Source: an uncultured Prevotella sp. (lineage in GTDB: Bacteria; Bacteroidota; Bacteroidia; Bacteroidales; Bacteroidaceae). From it: DNA of 23,735 bases. Made by a program: the position numbers and the translations under genes. Position 1 is the stretch's first letter. Each line of letters opens with the position of its first letter. A model generated the notes under the pieces. That model did no database searches, was not told where the DNA came from, and saw only the letters and a list, made by a program, of their open reading frames with translations. The stretch covers positions 1-23,735 of the forward strand of contig CAKQFF010000010.1 in assembly GCA_934230685.1 (NCBI GenBank), read 5' to 3'. This document shows positions 1-8,000 of this stretch, one piece after another.

Positions 1-10
1 AAAAGATTTA

Positions 11-886
11 ATGGTGACAAAAACAATATTTAAAACAAATAAAGAGGAGTTTAAGAAAAGATTTTCAAGAATTTCTTCTCCTTGGATAGAAGAAAAAATC
101 ATGGAACTTGTAGGCTATAAAATTAATTATCTTGTAGATAATATGGAGAAAGGACAAGATAAAACCGTAGAAAATATGTTCGCTCCTGTTATTGTTAATT
201 TGGAGAAAGAGCTTATTGCTGAATGGGATAAACAATTTGAAAATGCCAAAGTAAATGGAATACCTATGGAAAATTATTTAGCCATTCCAAGAAATCTGAT
301 ATTATTTGATAAAAAGGTTAATGAAATTAATCCAGGTATAAATGACCAGAAAACGGATAAACATGATTTTAACAATTTGTCTGGAAGTGATGTTGGTGGT
401 TCTTTGTTGGGTGGACTTGTTGCCGAAATTTCAGTTGTAGTTGCAGGAATAGCGACTATGATTACAGGGTATATAACTGCGATTATATGTGATCCTACTG
501 GACTTTCACAAGTTGCTACATTAATTATTATAGCTATTCTTTTAGGATTTAGTGGACTTGTCGTTATTCTTGGAGGACCTGAAGTTGTTCGAAATAAATT
601 TGTTAAGGTGTTGTCTAATAAGATTGATTCTAATGTGCGTACAAATGCAGTTGCGGGTTTTAAGAAGATAGTAAAGGCTCATCTTGAAAATACATTCAAT
701 AAATATGTCAATGAATTGTCTGTTGACATAAACAAATTGAGAAATGAGCGCGACATAGCGTTAGCTTCAGATCCTAATCAAGAATCTCTTTGCTTTAAAG
801 CGCTTGAAGCACAAATTCGTGTTCATGAACAAGTCAAAAAGTATGACGATTATAAAACAACCTATTTGAAAGATGAGACCCATTAG
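11..886 (+). CDS. Unknown two-helix membrane protein, partner of the downstream GTPase
   Basis: I do not recognise a family for this 291-residue protein. It has a charged, mostly helical N-terminal part (residues 1-120), a Gly-rich turn (about 129-135), two hydrophobic segments (about 132-158 and 166-190) separated by a short loop, and a helical, charged C-terminal part rich in Lys/Glu (about 195-291). This resembles a membrane-inserting hairpin between two helical bundles, as in the stalk and paddle regions of bacterial dynamin-like proteins; that comparison is inference. The 3' end overlaps the next gene by 14 nt, so the two are very likely co-translated and their products may interact. The ATG follows only ten window bases, and the preceding in-frame codons contain no stop, so the true start may lie outside the window. 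Base composition is clearly AT-rich compared with the core genes to the right. Confidence 0.7.
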   Translation: MVTKTIFKTNKEEFKKRFSRISSPWIEEKIMELVGYKINYLVDNMEKGQDKTVENMFAPVIVNLEKELIAEWDKQFENAKVNGIPMENYLAIPRNLILFDKKVNEINPGINDQKTDKHDFNNLSGSDVGGSLLGGLVAEISVVVAGIATMITGYITAIICDPTGLSQVATLIIIAILLGFSGLVVILGGPEVVRNKFVKVLSNKIDSNVRTNAVAGFKKIVKAHLENTFNKYVNELSVDINKLRNERDIALASDPNQESLCFKALEAQIRVHEQVKKYDDYKTTYLKDETH

Positions 887-2282
887 GTTTGGAATAATAG
901 GTGAATACCAATCTGGTAAATCGCTTCTTATAAATTGTTTGCTGCGTCGTCCAATAGCAACAATCGGAGTTGGTAATGCTACAACACATACGGTCGTTAA
1001 TTATTTATATGCAGCAAAAGAGCATGTAGTTTATCTAACAGACAATGGAATTCAAAAAATAATTTCAATAGATGAACTGCATGCTCTCGATACGGAAACA
1101 AGTGTTTCTGAAATCGATGTTTATTTGACAAATGATCTTTTGAAAGACTTCATCTTGACAGATATGCCGGGGTTTGGAGCAAATGAAGAAGATGATATTG
1201 TTGCTAGAAATACGCTGCGCAATATTGACTTTGCAATCTTGGTTGCTTGGAATGAAAAGGTAATAGGGGCAAATAGCGAGTCTTTTAATGAGATAAAAGA
1301 ACTTCAAACCTTCAATATTCCATATTACTTTTATCTTAACTGTACAAGCACCGATAGGTGGAATTGTAGTGATGTTGATAACATTGAAATAGCGAAGAGC
1401 GACCTTGCTTTGCTTAAATTCTATAAACCTGCATGTTATCCCCTTGACGAAAATGTAAATATCGTCAATCTTATGTGGTATTGGTATTCAATATGCACAG
1501 ACACTGACGAGTTAATAAAGAGAAAGAAAAACGTGGTTGCATTTAAAGAGTATGGAATAAACGCAAGTGTGAAAGGTGAGGTTGGCAAAGCAAGTAATTT
1601 TGAATTGATAAAAAAACTGTTTGACATGGATAATAAGATGTATTTAGAATTAAGACGTGAGATAAAAGATGAAATCAAACGGCTTAAAGATGAAGTGTGT
1701 CCTATAGGCTCAATACAAGCTTTTGCATATAATGCTATTCCTTATGGTTGGCTTTTGTGTGATGGACATTCGGAATCTATAACTGAATACTCAGAACTGT
1801 ATGAGGCTATAGGAATAACATTTGGTGGTGATGGAAAAGAATATTTTCAAGTCCCCGATTTGCGTGGACGCTTCATAAGAGGATATGATAATAGTTCTAA
1901 TATAGATTTGGACAGAACGTTTGGCTCTTTTCAAGAAGACTCTTTTCAAAGCCATTTACACACATTGAATATTGACCGTATGCAAATATCAGAAGAGGGA
2001 AAGCATTTTCACCCTTTATGGTGTGATGAATACGATACAGTGTATGAGGTTTCTGGTTTGGTTTCGTCTAATAAGGTAAAACGAATGTGCTATCCTAGTA
2101 CCACAAATGGAAAAGGAAAAACAACTGACTTGGGAGCATTTGCTGGAACACATACACATAAAATAAAATTGTTAGACTCACCGATAGGTTCGCCAACACA
2201 AGACGGAATTGTTCCCGTTAAATATGGTGAAGAAACTCGACCTAAAAATATAGCATTACTTTATTGTATAAAAAGCAAATAA
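873..2282 (+). CDS. P-loop GTPase (dynamin-like) fused to a phage tail-collar domain
   Basis: The 469-residue product has two recognisable halves. The N-terminal half is a P-loop GTPase: Walker A GEYQSGKS at 10-17, a Thr-containing switch I region (NATTHT, about 35-40) and the G3 motif DMPG at 97-100 followed by FG. A standard NKxD G4 motif is not evident; the segment YLNCTSTD near 154-161 lies where it would be expected. A charged helix (about 255-274) links to the C-terminal half. This half matches the phage tail collar/tail-fibre tip type: PIGSIQAF at 277-284, GWLLCDG at 292-298, VPDLRGRFIRG at 327-337, His-rich HLH and HTHK segments, and a closing RPKNIALLYCIK. The collar type is normally found at the tip of tail fibres and in related surface proteins. 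Fusion to a GTPase is unusual in my knowledge. The start overlaps the upstream membrane protein by 14 nt. Domain calls are firm, function unknown. Confidence 0.85.
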   Translation: MRPIRFGIIGEYQSGKSLLINCLLRRPIATIGVGNATTHTVVNYLYAAKEHVVYLTDNGIQKIISIDELHALDTETSVSEIDVYLTNDLLKDFILTDMPGFGANEEDDIVARNTLRNIDFAILVAWNEKVIGANSESFNEIKELQTFNIPYYFYLNCTSTDRWNCSDVDNIEIAKSDLALLKFYKPACYPLDENVNIVNLMWYWYSICTDTDELIKRKKNVVAFKEYGINASVKGEVGKASNFELIKKLFDMDNKMYLELRREIKDEIKRLKDEVCPIGSIQAFAYNAIPYGWLLCDGHSESITEYSELYEAIGITFGGDGKEYFQVPDLRGRFIRGYDNSSNIDLDRTFGSFQEDSFQSHLHTLNIDRMQISEEGKHFHPLWCDEYDTVYEVSGLVSSNKVKRMCYPSTTNGKGKTTDLGAFAGTHTHKIKLLDSPIGSPTQDGIVPVKYGEETRPKNIALLYCIKSK

Positions 2283-2296
2283 ACTGAAATGTAGAA

Positions 2297-2728
2297 ATGC
2301 AAAATGAGGGTATATCAAGACAAAATAGGATTCGTGGCTCACTCCTTGGAGGTGCCATTGGTGATGCGCTCGGCTATCCTGTTGAATTCATGTCATGTGC
2401 CCAAATAAAATCAAAGTTTGGGGAGAAAGGTATTATACGGTTTGAGTTGAATGAGAATGGAGTGGCTGAGGTTTCTGATGACACGCAGATGACTCTGTTC
2501 ACAGCGAATGGTTTGCTGTTTGGACATACAAGGGGAGCTATGCGTGGTATAATGGCAAGACCAGAAAACTACATTCGTGACGCTTATGTGGAATGGTGGG
2601 AAGCTCAAACTGACAATATCGACTATACCAAACTACATTACAATTGGATTCGTGAAGTAAAGGTATTTCCTGAGAACCAGCAGCAAAAAGACTTCATAAA
2701 GAAGTTCATAGCTGATGAATGTATGTAA
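2297..2728 (+). pseudogene. Truncated ADP-ribosylglycohydrolase family protein
   Basis: The first 120 or so residues match the start of ADP-ribosylglycohydrolase (DraG/ARH-type) proteins: RGSLLGGAIGDALGYPVEF at about 13-31 and the metal-binding SDDTQMTLF near 60-68, followed by the helix NGLLFG. These enzymes remove ADP-ribose from proteins or small molecules using two Mg ions. Family members are usually about 300 residues or longer and carry a second metal-binding motif near the C-terminus. Here the reading frame stops at 143 residues and that motif is absent. After WIRE the sequence changes to an unrelated charged tail ending IADECM. I read this as a remnant left by a deletion or rearrangement, probably inactive. 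The gene begins 14 nt after the GTPase gene and could be on the same transcript. A short stand-alone product with a new role cannot be excluded. Confidence 0.72.
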
Positions 2729-2793
2729 AGGAATAGAAAAAAGTTTTAATTGTTGAGGTTGCTTTTATGGTATTATGGTTTCTTCGTTTCGCC

Positions 2794-2931
2794 CTCGTTA
2801 GTTCTTCGTTCATCCTTCGTAGTGAACTCGATCTGCCTCCGTAGTGAACTCGATCTGCCTCCGTTAACGAAGCGAAGGCATAACGGAGGATTAACGAAGG
2901 AATATCGAATGTTGATCGAATAGCTAACGAG
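2794..2931. repeat. Nested imperfect inverted repeat
   Basis: CTCGTTAG at 2794-2801 is the reverse complement of CTAACGAG at 2924-2931. Inside lie further pairable words, such as ATCCTTCGTA near 2812-2821 against TTAACGAAGG at 2891-2900, and CCTCCGTTA/TAACGGAGG at the core. The whole segment could fold as a long imperfect cruciform. It resembles a small non-coding or REP/MITE-like repeat, but I recognise no named element and see no obvious target-site duplication. Confidence 0.6.
2819..2862. repeat. Two perfect tandem copies of a 22-bp unit
   Basis: Positions 2819-2840 and 2841-2862 are identical 22-mers beginning GTAGTGAACTCG and ending CTGCCTCC. They sit directly against an inverted repeat: CCTCCGTTA at 2858-2866 pairs with TAACGGAGG at 2881-2889 across a 14-nt loop. 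Confidence 0.9.
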
Positions 2932-2960
2932 AACATATCGAAAGATAATATATGAAAAGT

Positions 2961-3015
2961 GCCGATAGTGGTGCCAAAAGTGGAAAAAAAAGAGACTTTT
3001 GGCACCACTATCGGC
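2961..3015. terminator. Perfect 21-bp hairpin followed by T-run
   Basis: Positions 2961-2981 (starting GCCGATAGTGGTGCC) and 2995-3015 are perfect reverse complements, separated by a 13-nt A-rich loop. The stem extends by one further pair (2960/3016) and a run of T follows at 3017-3021. This fits a strong intrinsic terminator for the + strand, closing the accessory cluster, with an A-run at 2955-2958 on the other side. It is longer and more perfect than most terminators, so a role as a repeat arm or RNA structure upstream of the ATPase gene is also possible. Confidence 0.65.
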
Positions 3016-3056
3016 ATTTTTGCTGTGTTATTCATCATATTCACAGTATTTTGTTC

Positions 3057-3064
3057 TACCTTTG
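3057..3064 (+). promoter_or_regulatory. Promoter -7 box for the ATPase gene
   Basis: TACCTTTG matches the Bacteroidota -7 consensus TAnnTTTG and lies 35 nt before the ATG at 3100. No well-spaced TTTG at -33 is present. Its position supports starting the ATPase at 3100, because the longer in-frame start would lie upstream of the promoter and inside the hairpin. Confidence 0.5.
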
Positions 3065-3099
3065 CACTATTATCATACAATGCTAAAAAAGTAAGAAAC

Positions 3100-4545
3100 A
3101 TGCTACAAAATATAATAGGAAGAAAACGGGAAATTAGGTTGATAGAGAGTTGCATAAACTCTAAGAATCCTGAGTTCGTAGCTATCTATGGACGTAGACG
3201 TATAGGCAAGACCTTTCTTGTAAAACAACTCTTGGGGGATAGGTTCAGCTTTTACATGACAGGTGTGTATCAATGCACTAAAACTGAAATGCTCACCTAC
3301 TTTAGTGAGCAATTGGCTTTGTATTCGGGTCGTAAGCTGGCAAGACCTAAGACATGGTTTGAGGCATTCTCACAGTTGCGTTCTTATCTTGCAACCCTGA
3401 TTGAAATAAAAGAACAGATTGTGGTCTTTATTGATGAATTGCCGTGGTTGGACACCCCTAAGTCGAATTTCATCAGAGCTTTGGATTTGTTTTGGAACGG
3501 ATGGGCTTCTGACCAGCCAAATATCAAATTTATTGTTTGTGGATCGGCTACTACATGGATGACCAGCAAACTGTTGGGGGATAAGGGTGGCTTGCATAAT
3601 AGGGTGACAAGAAAAATATATCTTGCTCCTTTTGATCTTAATGAGACTGAACTATTCCTGCAATCCAAGGGCATAGTGTGGACACGGCATCAAATAGCTG
3701 AATGCTATATGATAATGGGCGGCACACCTTTTTATCTCAATATGCTGGACAAGCAATATAGTTTGCCGCAAAACACCGATATGCTTTTCTTTGCAGAGGG
3801 GGCAGAACTGTCGAATGAGTATGAGTTTCTGTTTCGTTCTCTCTTTAAAGACTCTGTTCTGTATCGCAGAATCGTAGAGCTGTTGGCAAAGAAAAAGATA
3901 GGAATGACTCGCGAGGACATCATGAAGTCTTTACGCCTGACTTCTGGTGGAAAACTTACAGAAGCTTTCAACGACCTTATCAGTTGTGACTTTATACGAA
4001 AATACAACGCTTTTGGCAACAAGACGAACGGGGCAATGTATCAGTTGACTGATTTGTACACATTGTTTTATCTGCATTATCTAAAAGGTAAGGAGGAGTC
4101 GGATAATCACTTGTGGAGCAACATGATTGACTCACCTTCACATCGGGCTTGGAGCGGATATGCTTTTGAACAGTTGTGTCTGCACCATATATCACAAATA
4201 AAAAGAAAGTTGGGTATCAATGGGGTTCAGACTAATGTGTATTCATGGATGCAGAAAGCTAACAAGGAAAATAATGTTGAAGGGGCACAAATAGACTTGG
4301 TGCTTGACCGTAGAGACCAGATAATAAATCTGTGTGAGATGAAATATTCGCTTAACTCTTACGACATAACTCCTGCATATCTACAGAAACTAATAGATAG
4401 AAGGGAGACTTTCCGTCAAGCAACAGCTACAAAGAAAGCTTTGCATCTGACTTTTGTGACGGCAGCAGGGCTAAAGAAAAATGCACAAGAGGGAATGATT
4501 CAAAGTGAAGTGGCGCTGGATGACTTGTTTGTGGAGAAGGAATAG
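3100..4545 (+). CDS. AAA-type ATPase with DUF234/PD-(D/E)XK-like C-terminus
   Basis: The 481-residue protein belongs to the archaeal-type ATPase group common in Bacteroidota. Visible motifs are Walker A GRRRIGKT at 31-38, Walker B VVFIDE at 108-113, a GSA sensor-like segment at 148-150, and the MGGTPFYL segment near 206-213. A winged-helix-like stretch (about 255-325) follows. The C-terminal part carries QIDLVLD (D399) and EMK (413-415), the spacing expected of a PD-(D/E)XK nuclease-like fold. The cellular role of this family is not established; DNA-related or toxin-like roles have been proposed. The frame remains open back to 2959, but that extension would encode the hairpin and sits upstream of the promoter box. 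The MLQNIIGRKRE start also looks typical for the family. The gene stands alone and ends at a strong terminator. Confidence 0.88.
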   Translation: MLQNIIGRKREIRLIESCINSKNPEFVAIYGRRRIGKTFLVKQLLGDRFSFYMTGVYQCTKTEMLTYFSEQLALYSGRKLARPKTWFEAFSQLRSYLATLIEIKEQIVVFIDELPWLDTPKSNFIRALDLFWNGWASDQPNIKFIVCGSATTWMTSKLLGDKGGLHNRVTRKIYLAPFDLNETELFLQSKGIVWTRHQIAECYMIMGGTPFYLNMLDKQYSLPQNTDMLFFAEGAELSNEYEFLFRSLFKDSVLYRRIVELLAKKKIGMTREDIMKSLRLTSGGKLTEAFNDLISCDFIRKYNAFGNKTNGAMYQLTDLYTLFYLHYLKGKEESDNHLWSNMIDSPSHRAWSGYAFEQLCLHHISQIKRKLGINGVQTNVYSWMQKANKENNVEGAQIDLVLDRRDQIINLCEMKYSLNSYDITPAYLQKLIDRRETFRQATATKKALHLTFVTAAGLKKNAQEGMIQSEVALDDLFVEKE

Positions 4546-4555
4546 AAAGAAAAAA

Positions 4556-4607
4556 AAGGGTGTAGCAAAAGGGTTGGTGTGTGATAACGCCCTTTTGCCA
4601 CACCCTT
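4556..4607. terminator. Bidirectional intrinsic terminator
   Basis: AAGGGTGTAGCAAAAGGG at 4556-4573 pairs with 4590-4607 over 18 bp with a single mismatch and a 16-nt loop. An A-run lies on the left and ATTGTTTT on the right. It sits between the convergent ATPase gene (+) and trxA (-) and can serve both. Confidence 0.9.
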
Positions 4608-4636
4608 ATTGTTTTAGGAGTGTAAAGACTGATGGA

Positions 4637-4951
4637 TTAGAGCAGTTCGTCGAACTTAGCCTTGAGGTCGCCCTCGGTGATGGCACCTACGTGCTTGCCT
4701 ACGAGTTCGCCACCCTTGAAGAAGAGGATTGTAGGGATGTTGCGTACACGATACTCGGCAGCAACGTCGTCGTTCTCCTCTACGTCGCACTTGCCTACAA
4801 CGATTTTGCCATCGTACTCCTCGGCGAGCTTAGACACGATAGGAGCAATCATGCGGCAAGGACCGCACCATGTAGCCCAAAGGTCAACTACCAATGGCAA
4901 TGAACCATTCTTGTACTCCTCAATGTTCTCAGTTGTGATTTTTACTTCCAT
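4637..4951 (-). CDS. trxA: Thioredoxin
   Basis: A 104-residue protein, the normal length for a stand-alone cytoplasmic thioredoxin. The redox site WCGPC is at 28-32 (Cys29 and Cys32), and the conserved cis-proline lies in NIPTILFF (Pro73). There is no signal peptide. It reduces disulfides in cytoplasmic proteins such as ribonucleotide reductase and peroxiredoxins, and is recycled by thioredoxin reductase. It starts 73 nt after the dnaE stop on the same strand, so read-through from dnaE is possible; I found no clear own promoter box in the gap. The transcript would end at the shared terminator at 4556-4607. Confidence 0.96.
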   Translation of the reverse strand: MEVKITTENIEEYKNGSLPLVVDLWATWCGPCRMIAPIVSKLAEEYDGKIVVGKCDVEENDDVAAEYRVRNIPTILFFKGGELVGKHVGAITEGDLKAKFDELL

Positions 4952-5024
4952 TTTTCTTGATTTTTTATTGGGTTTGTTAATGAATAATTAATATCAAAGT
5001 TTGTGCCAAACTATATGGCTGCTG

Positions 5025-8000
5025 TTAGTTGATGGCATAGCGCACGCTCTGCTGCTCATCCGTCTGTGCGTTCATCTCGTCAAGGAAGCTGAGCAGCTTC
5101 TTGTTCACGTCAACTGCCACGTTGCGACTGTACATCTCTATATTAGTATTATGCTCGGTGTCGTGGATATTGAAGTAGAGAGGCACGTGACCCTGGCAAC
5201 TGCGAAGCATTGTCTCAAGGTCGGTCATGGCTGCTTCCTTGAACATGGTGGAGTCGATGTAGATGGTGAACTTGTCTATCGACTTGTCCTTGACATCGGT
5301 GAGAAACTCAATCTTCTTTATCACCATGTCGTAGGCATCGAGATTGTTGCGGAAACGCTGCTGGCAGCGAGCCGTGATGTAGACGGGATATTCCTCCTGA
5401 AGCATGCTCTGCCATTTTGTCCACTCCTCGCCAAAGAGAGCAAGCTCGCCCGAACCGTCGAAGTCTTCTATTGTGACAATGCCGAAAGGCTTGTTGGTCT
5501 TGGTGAAGCGCGACGAGACAGCCGTGACAATGCCACCGAACGACAATTCCTCAAACTTGGCCAATTCCTTCTTGTCCATCTCCCTGCCCACCTGCGAGCA
5601 TTTGAGATTGCACATGTGGTTGAGCACCACAGCATAATCGTCGAGAGGATGAGCCGAGAGGTAGATGCCCACAAGGTCGCGCTCTTTCTTAAGCAATTCC
5701 ATTGTGCTCCACGGTTCTGTTTCGGGAACGGGTGGGGTAGTTATCTCCACTCCTCCCATATCACCGAACAAAGAGTTCTGCATTGACGACTGCTCGGTCT
5801 GGTAGACCTGGCCATAGCGAAGGAGGGTCTCGATGAAGGTGTCGCCCTTGGTGTTGGTGGCGAAGTAGCTTTCGCGCTTGATGCCAAACGAGTCGAAGCC
5901 TCCACTCAAAGCCAACGACTCGAAAGCCTTGCGGTTGACGGCTGAAAGGTTGACACGCTGCACGAAGTCGAAGATGTCCTTATAGGGTCCGTTCTTCTCG
6001 CGCTCGGCAATGATGTTGATGGCAGCCGCGTCGCCCATACCCTTGATGGCGGATAGACCGAAGCGCACCTCACCCTTCTTGTTGGCAGAGAACTTGCGCT
6101 GACTCTCGTTGACATCGGGACCCAAGCAGGGAATACCCATGTTCTGACACTCAGACATAAGCTTGGTTATCTTGCCTATATCGTTGATGCATCGGCTCAT
6201 GTTGCCCGCCATAAACTCGGCAGGGTAGTGGGCCTTGAGATAGGCTGTCTGATAGGCCACCCATGAGTAGCATGTGGCGTGAGACTTGTTGAAGGCGTAG
6301 GAGGCGAACTTCTCCCAGTCGGCCCATATCTTCTCAAGCACCTTGGGGTCGTGGCCGTTCTTCTTGCCACCCTCGATAAACTTAGGCTTCATGGCGTCGA
6401 CGATGGCCTTCTTCTTCTTACCCATAGCCTTACGCAAGGCATCTGACTCGCCACGGGTGAAATTGGCAAGCTGTCGGGAGAGAAGCATCACCTGCTCCTG
6501 GTAGACGGTAATGCCGTAGGTGTCCTTGAGGTACTTCTCCATGCAGGGAATGTCGTACTTGATCTCCTCCTTGCCGTTCTTACGGGCGATGAACGAGGGA
6601 ATGTAGTCCATAGGTCCCGGACGATAGAGGGCATTCATGGCGATGAGGTCCTCGAAGACGGTGGGCTTAAGCTCGCGCAGATACTTCTGCATGCCAGCCG
6701 ACTCAAACTGGAAGGTGCCGATGGTGCGGCCCTCCTGATAGAGTTTGTATGTAAGCTCGTCGTCGATAGGTATGGTGTCGAGGTCGACGATGAAGCCTTT
6801 GGTAAGGCGTATATTCTCTACCGTCTCCTTCATAATTGAGAGAGTGGAGAGTCCAAGGAAGTCCATCTTGATGAGGCCCGTCTCCTCGATGACGTGTCCG
6901 TCGTATTGTGTGGCAAGAAGCTTATGTCCGGGGTCGCTTTTGTCCTCGGCTGTAGACACAGGCACCCAGTCGGAGATGGCGTCGCGACAAATGATGGTGC
7001 CGCAGGCATGTATGCCTGTGCCTCGCACAGTGCCTTCGAGCATCTTGGCGTATTTTATGGTGTTGGCAAGCAGCGGATTGGCACTTGCCTCGGCGTCGCG
7101 AAGCTCGGGCACGCATTTGATGGCGTTGGGCAGGTTCATCTTTAGTCCGTCGGGCAGCTTGTCGGGTATAGCCTTGCACAGGCGATTGGACACATCAAGC
7201 GGCAGCTTCTCCACACGTGCCACGTCCTTAATGGAATTCTTGGTGGCCATAGTGCCGTAGGTGATGATGTGAGCCACCTTGTCGTGGCCGTATTTATCCT
7301 CCACCCATTCCAACACCTTACCGCGTCCGTCGTCGTCGAAGTCGGTATCGATATCAGGAAGAGATATACGGTCGGGGTTGAGGAAACGTTCGAAAAGCAG
7401 GTCGTACTTGATAGGGTCGATCTTGGTGATGCCAAGACAATAGGCCACCACCGAGCCTGCAGCAGAGCCACGACCCGGACCTACCATGACGCCAAGCTCC
7501 TTGCGGGCAGAGTTGATAAAGTCCTGCACGATGAGGAAGTAGCCTGGGAAACCCATGGTCTTCATAATGTGAAGTTCGAATTTAACGCGCTCGTGCACCT
7601 CCTCAGACAGTGGGTCGCCATAGAGCTCCTTGGCTCCGTCGTAGGCGAGCTTGGCAAGATAGTCGGCCTCAAACTTGATGCGGTAGAGTTTGTCGATACC
7701 TCCAAGTTTCTTGATTTTATTCTCTGCCTCCTCGTGCGACATAATCTCGTTGCCGTTCTCGTCGGTGGTGAACTCGCGGAAGAGTTCTTCGGGAGATATG
7801 CGTTTGCGGGTGTCCTCCTCGGTGCCGAACTCTGTCGGGATGGGGAAGAAAGGCATGATAGGCGAATGGTCGATGGAATAGAACTCCACCTTATTTAATA
7901 TCTCGAGGGTGTTGCTGAGAGCCTCGGGCACGTCGGAGAAAATGTCGTTCATCTCCTCGCGGGTCTTAAACCACTCCTGCTTGGAGTAGAGCATACGGTT

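Larger units (their letters stand above)
2729..3099. other. Repeat-rich intergenic gap
   Basis: This gap of about 370 nt contains no convincing gene. It holds a 22-bp perfect tandem duplication, nested inverted repeats built from CGAA/TTCG-type words (about 2794-2931), a long perfect hairpin (2961-3015) and a promoter-like box at 3057-3064. An open frame runs through it on the - strand (2706-3155), but it crosses the repeats and overlaps genes on both sides, so I do not call it. The repeats begin soon after the truncated ADP-ribosylglycohydrolase, which fits a site of past rearrangement. Confidence 0.7.

Noticed and set aside
2961..3015. An invertible promoter or recombinase site flanked by inverted repeats
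   Set aside because: The arms enclose only 13 nt, too short for an invertible segment, and no recombinase gene is nearby.
2706..3155. A 149-codon frame on the - strand through the repeat region
   Set aside because: It reads across hairpin and tandem repeats and overlaps genes on both sides; the protein is low quality with no family resemblance.
4505..4991. Two + strand frames over trxA
   Set aside because: They are antisense to a clear thioredoxin with an intact WCGPC site and cross the terminator.
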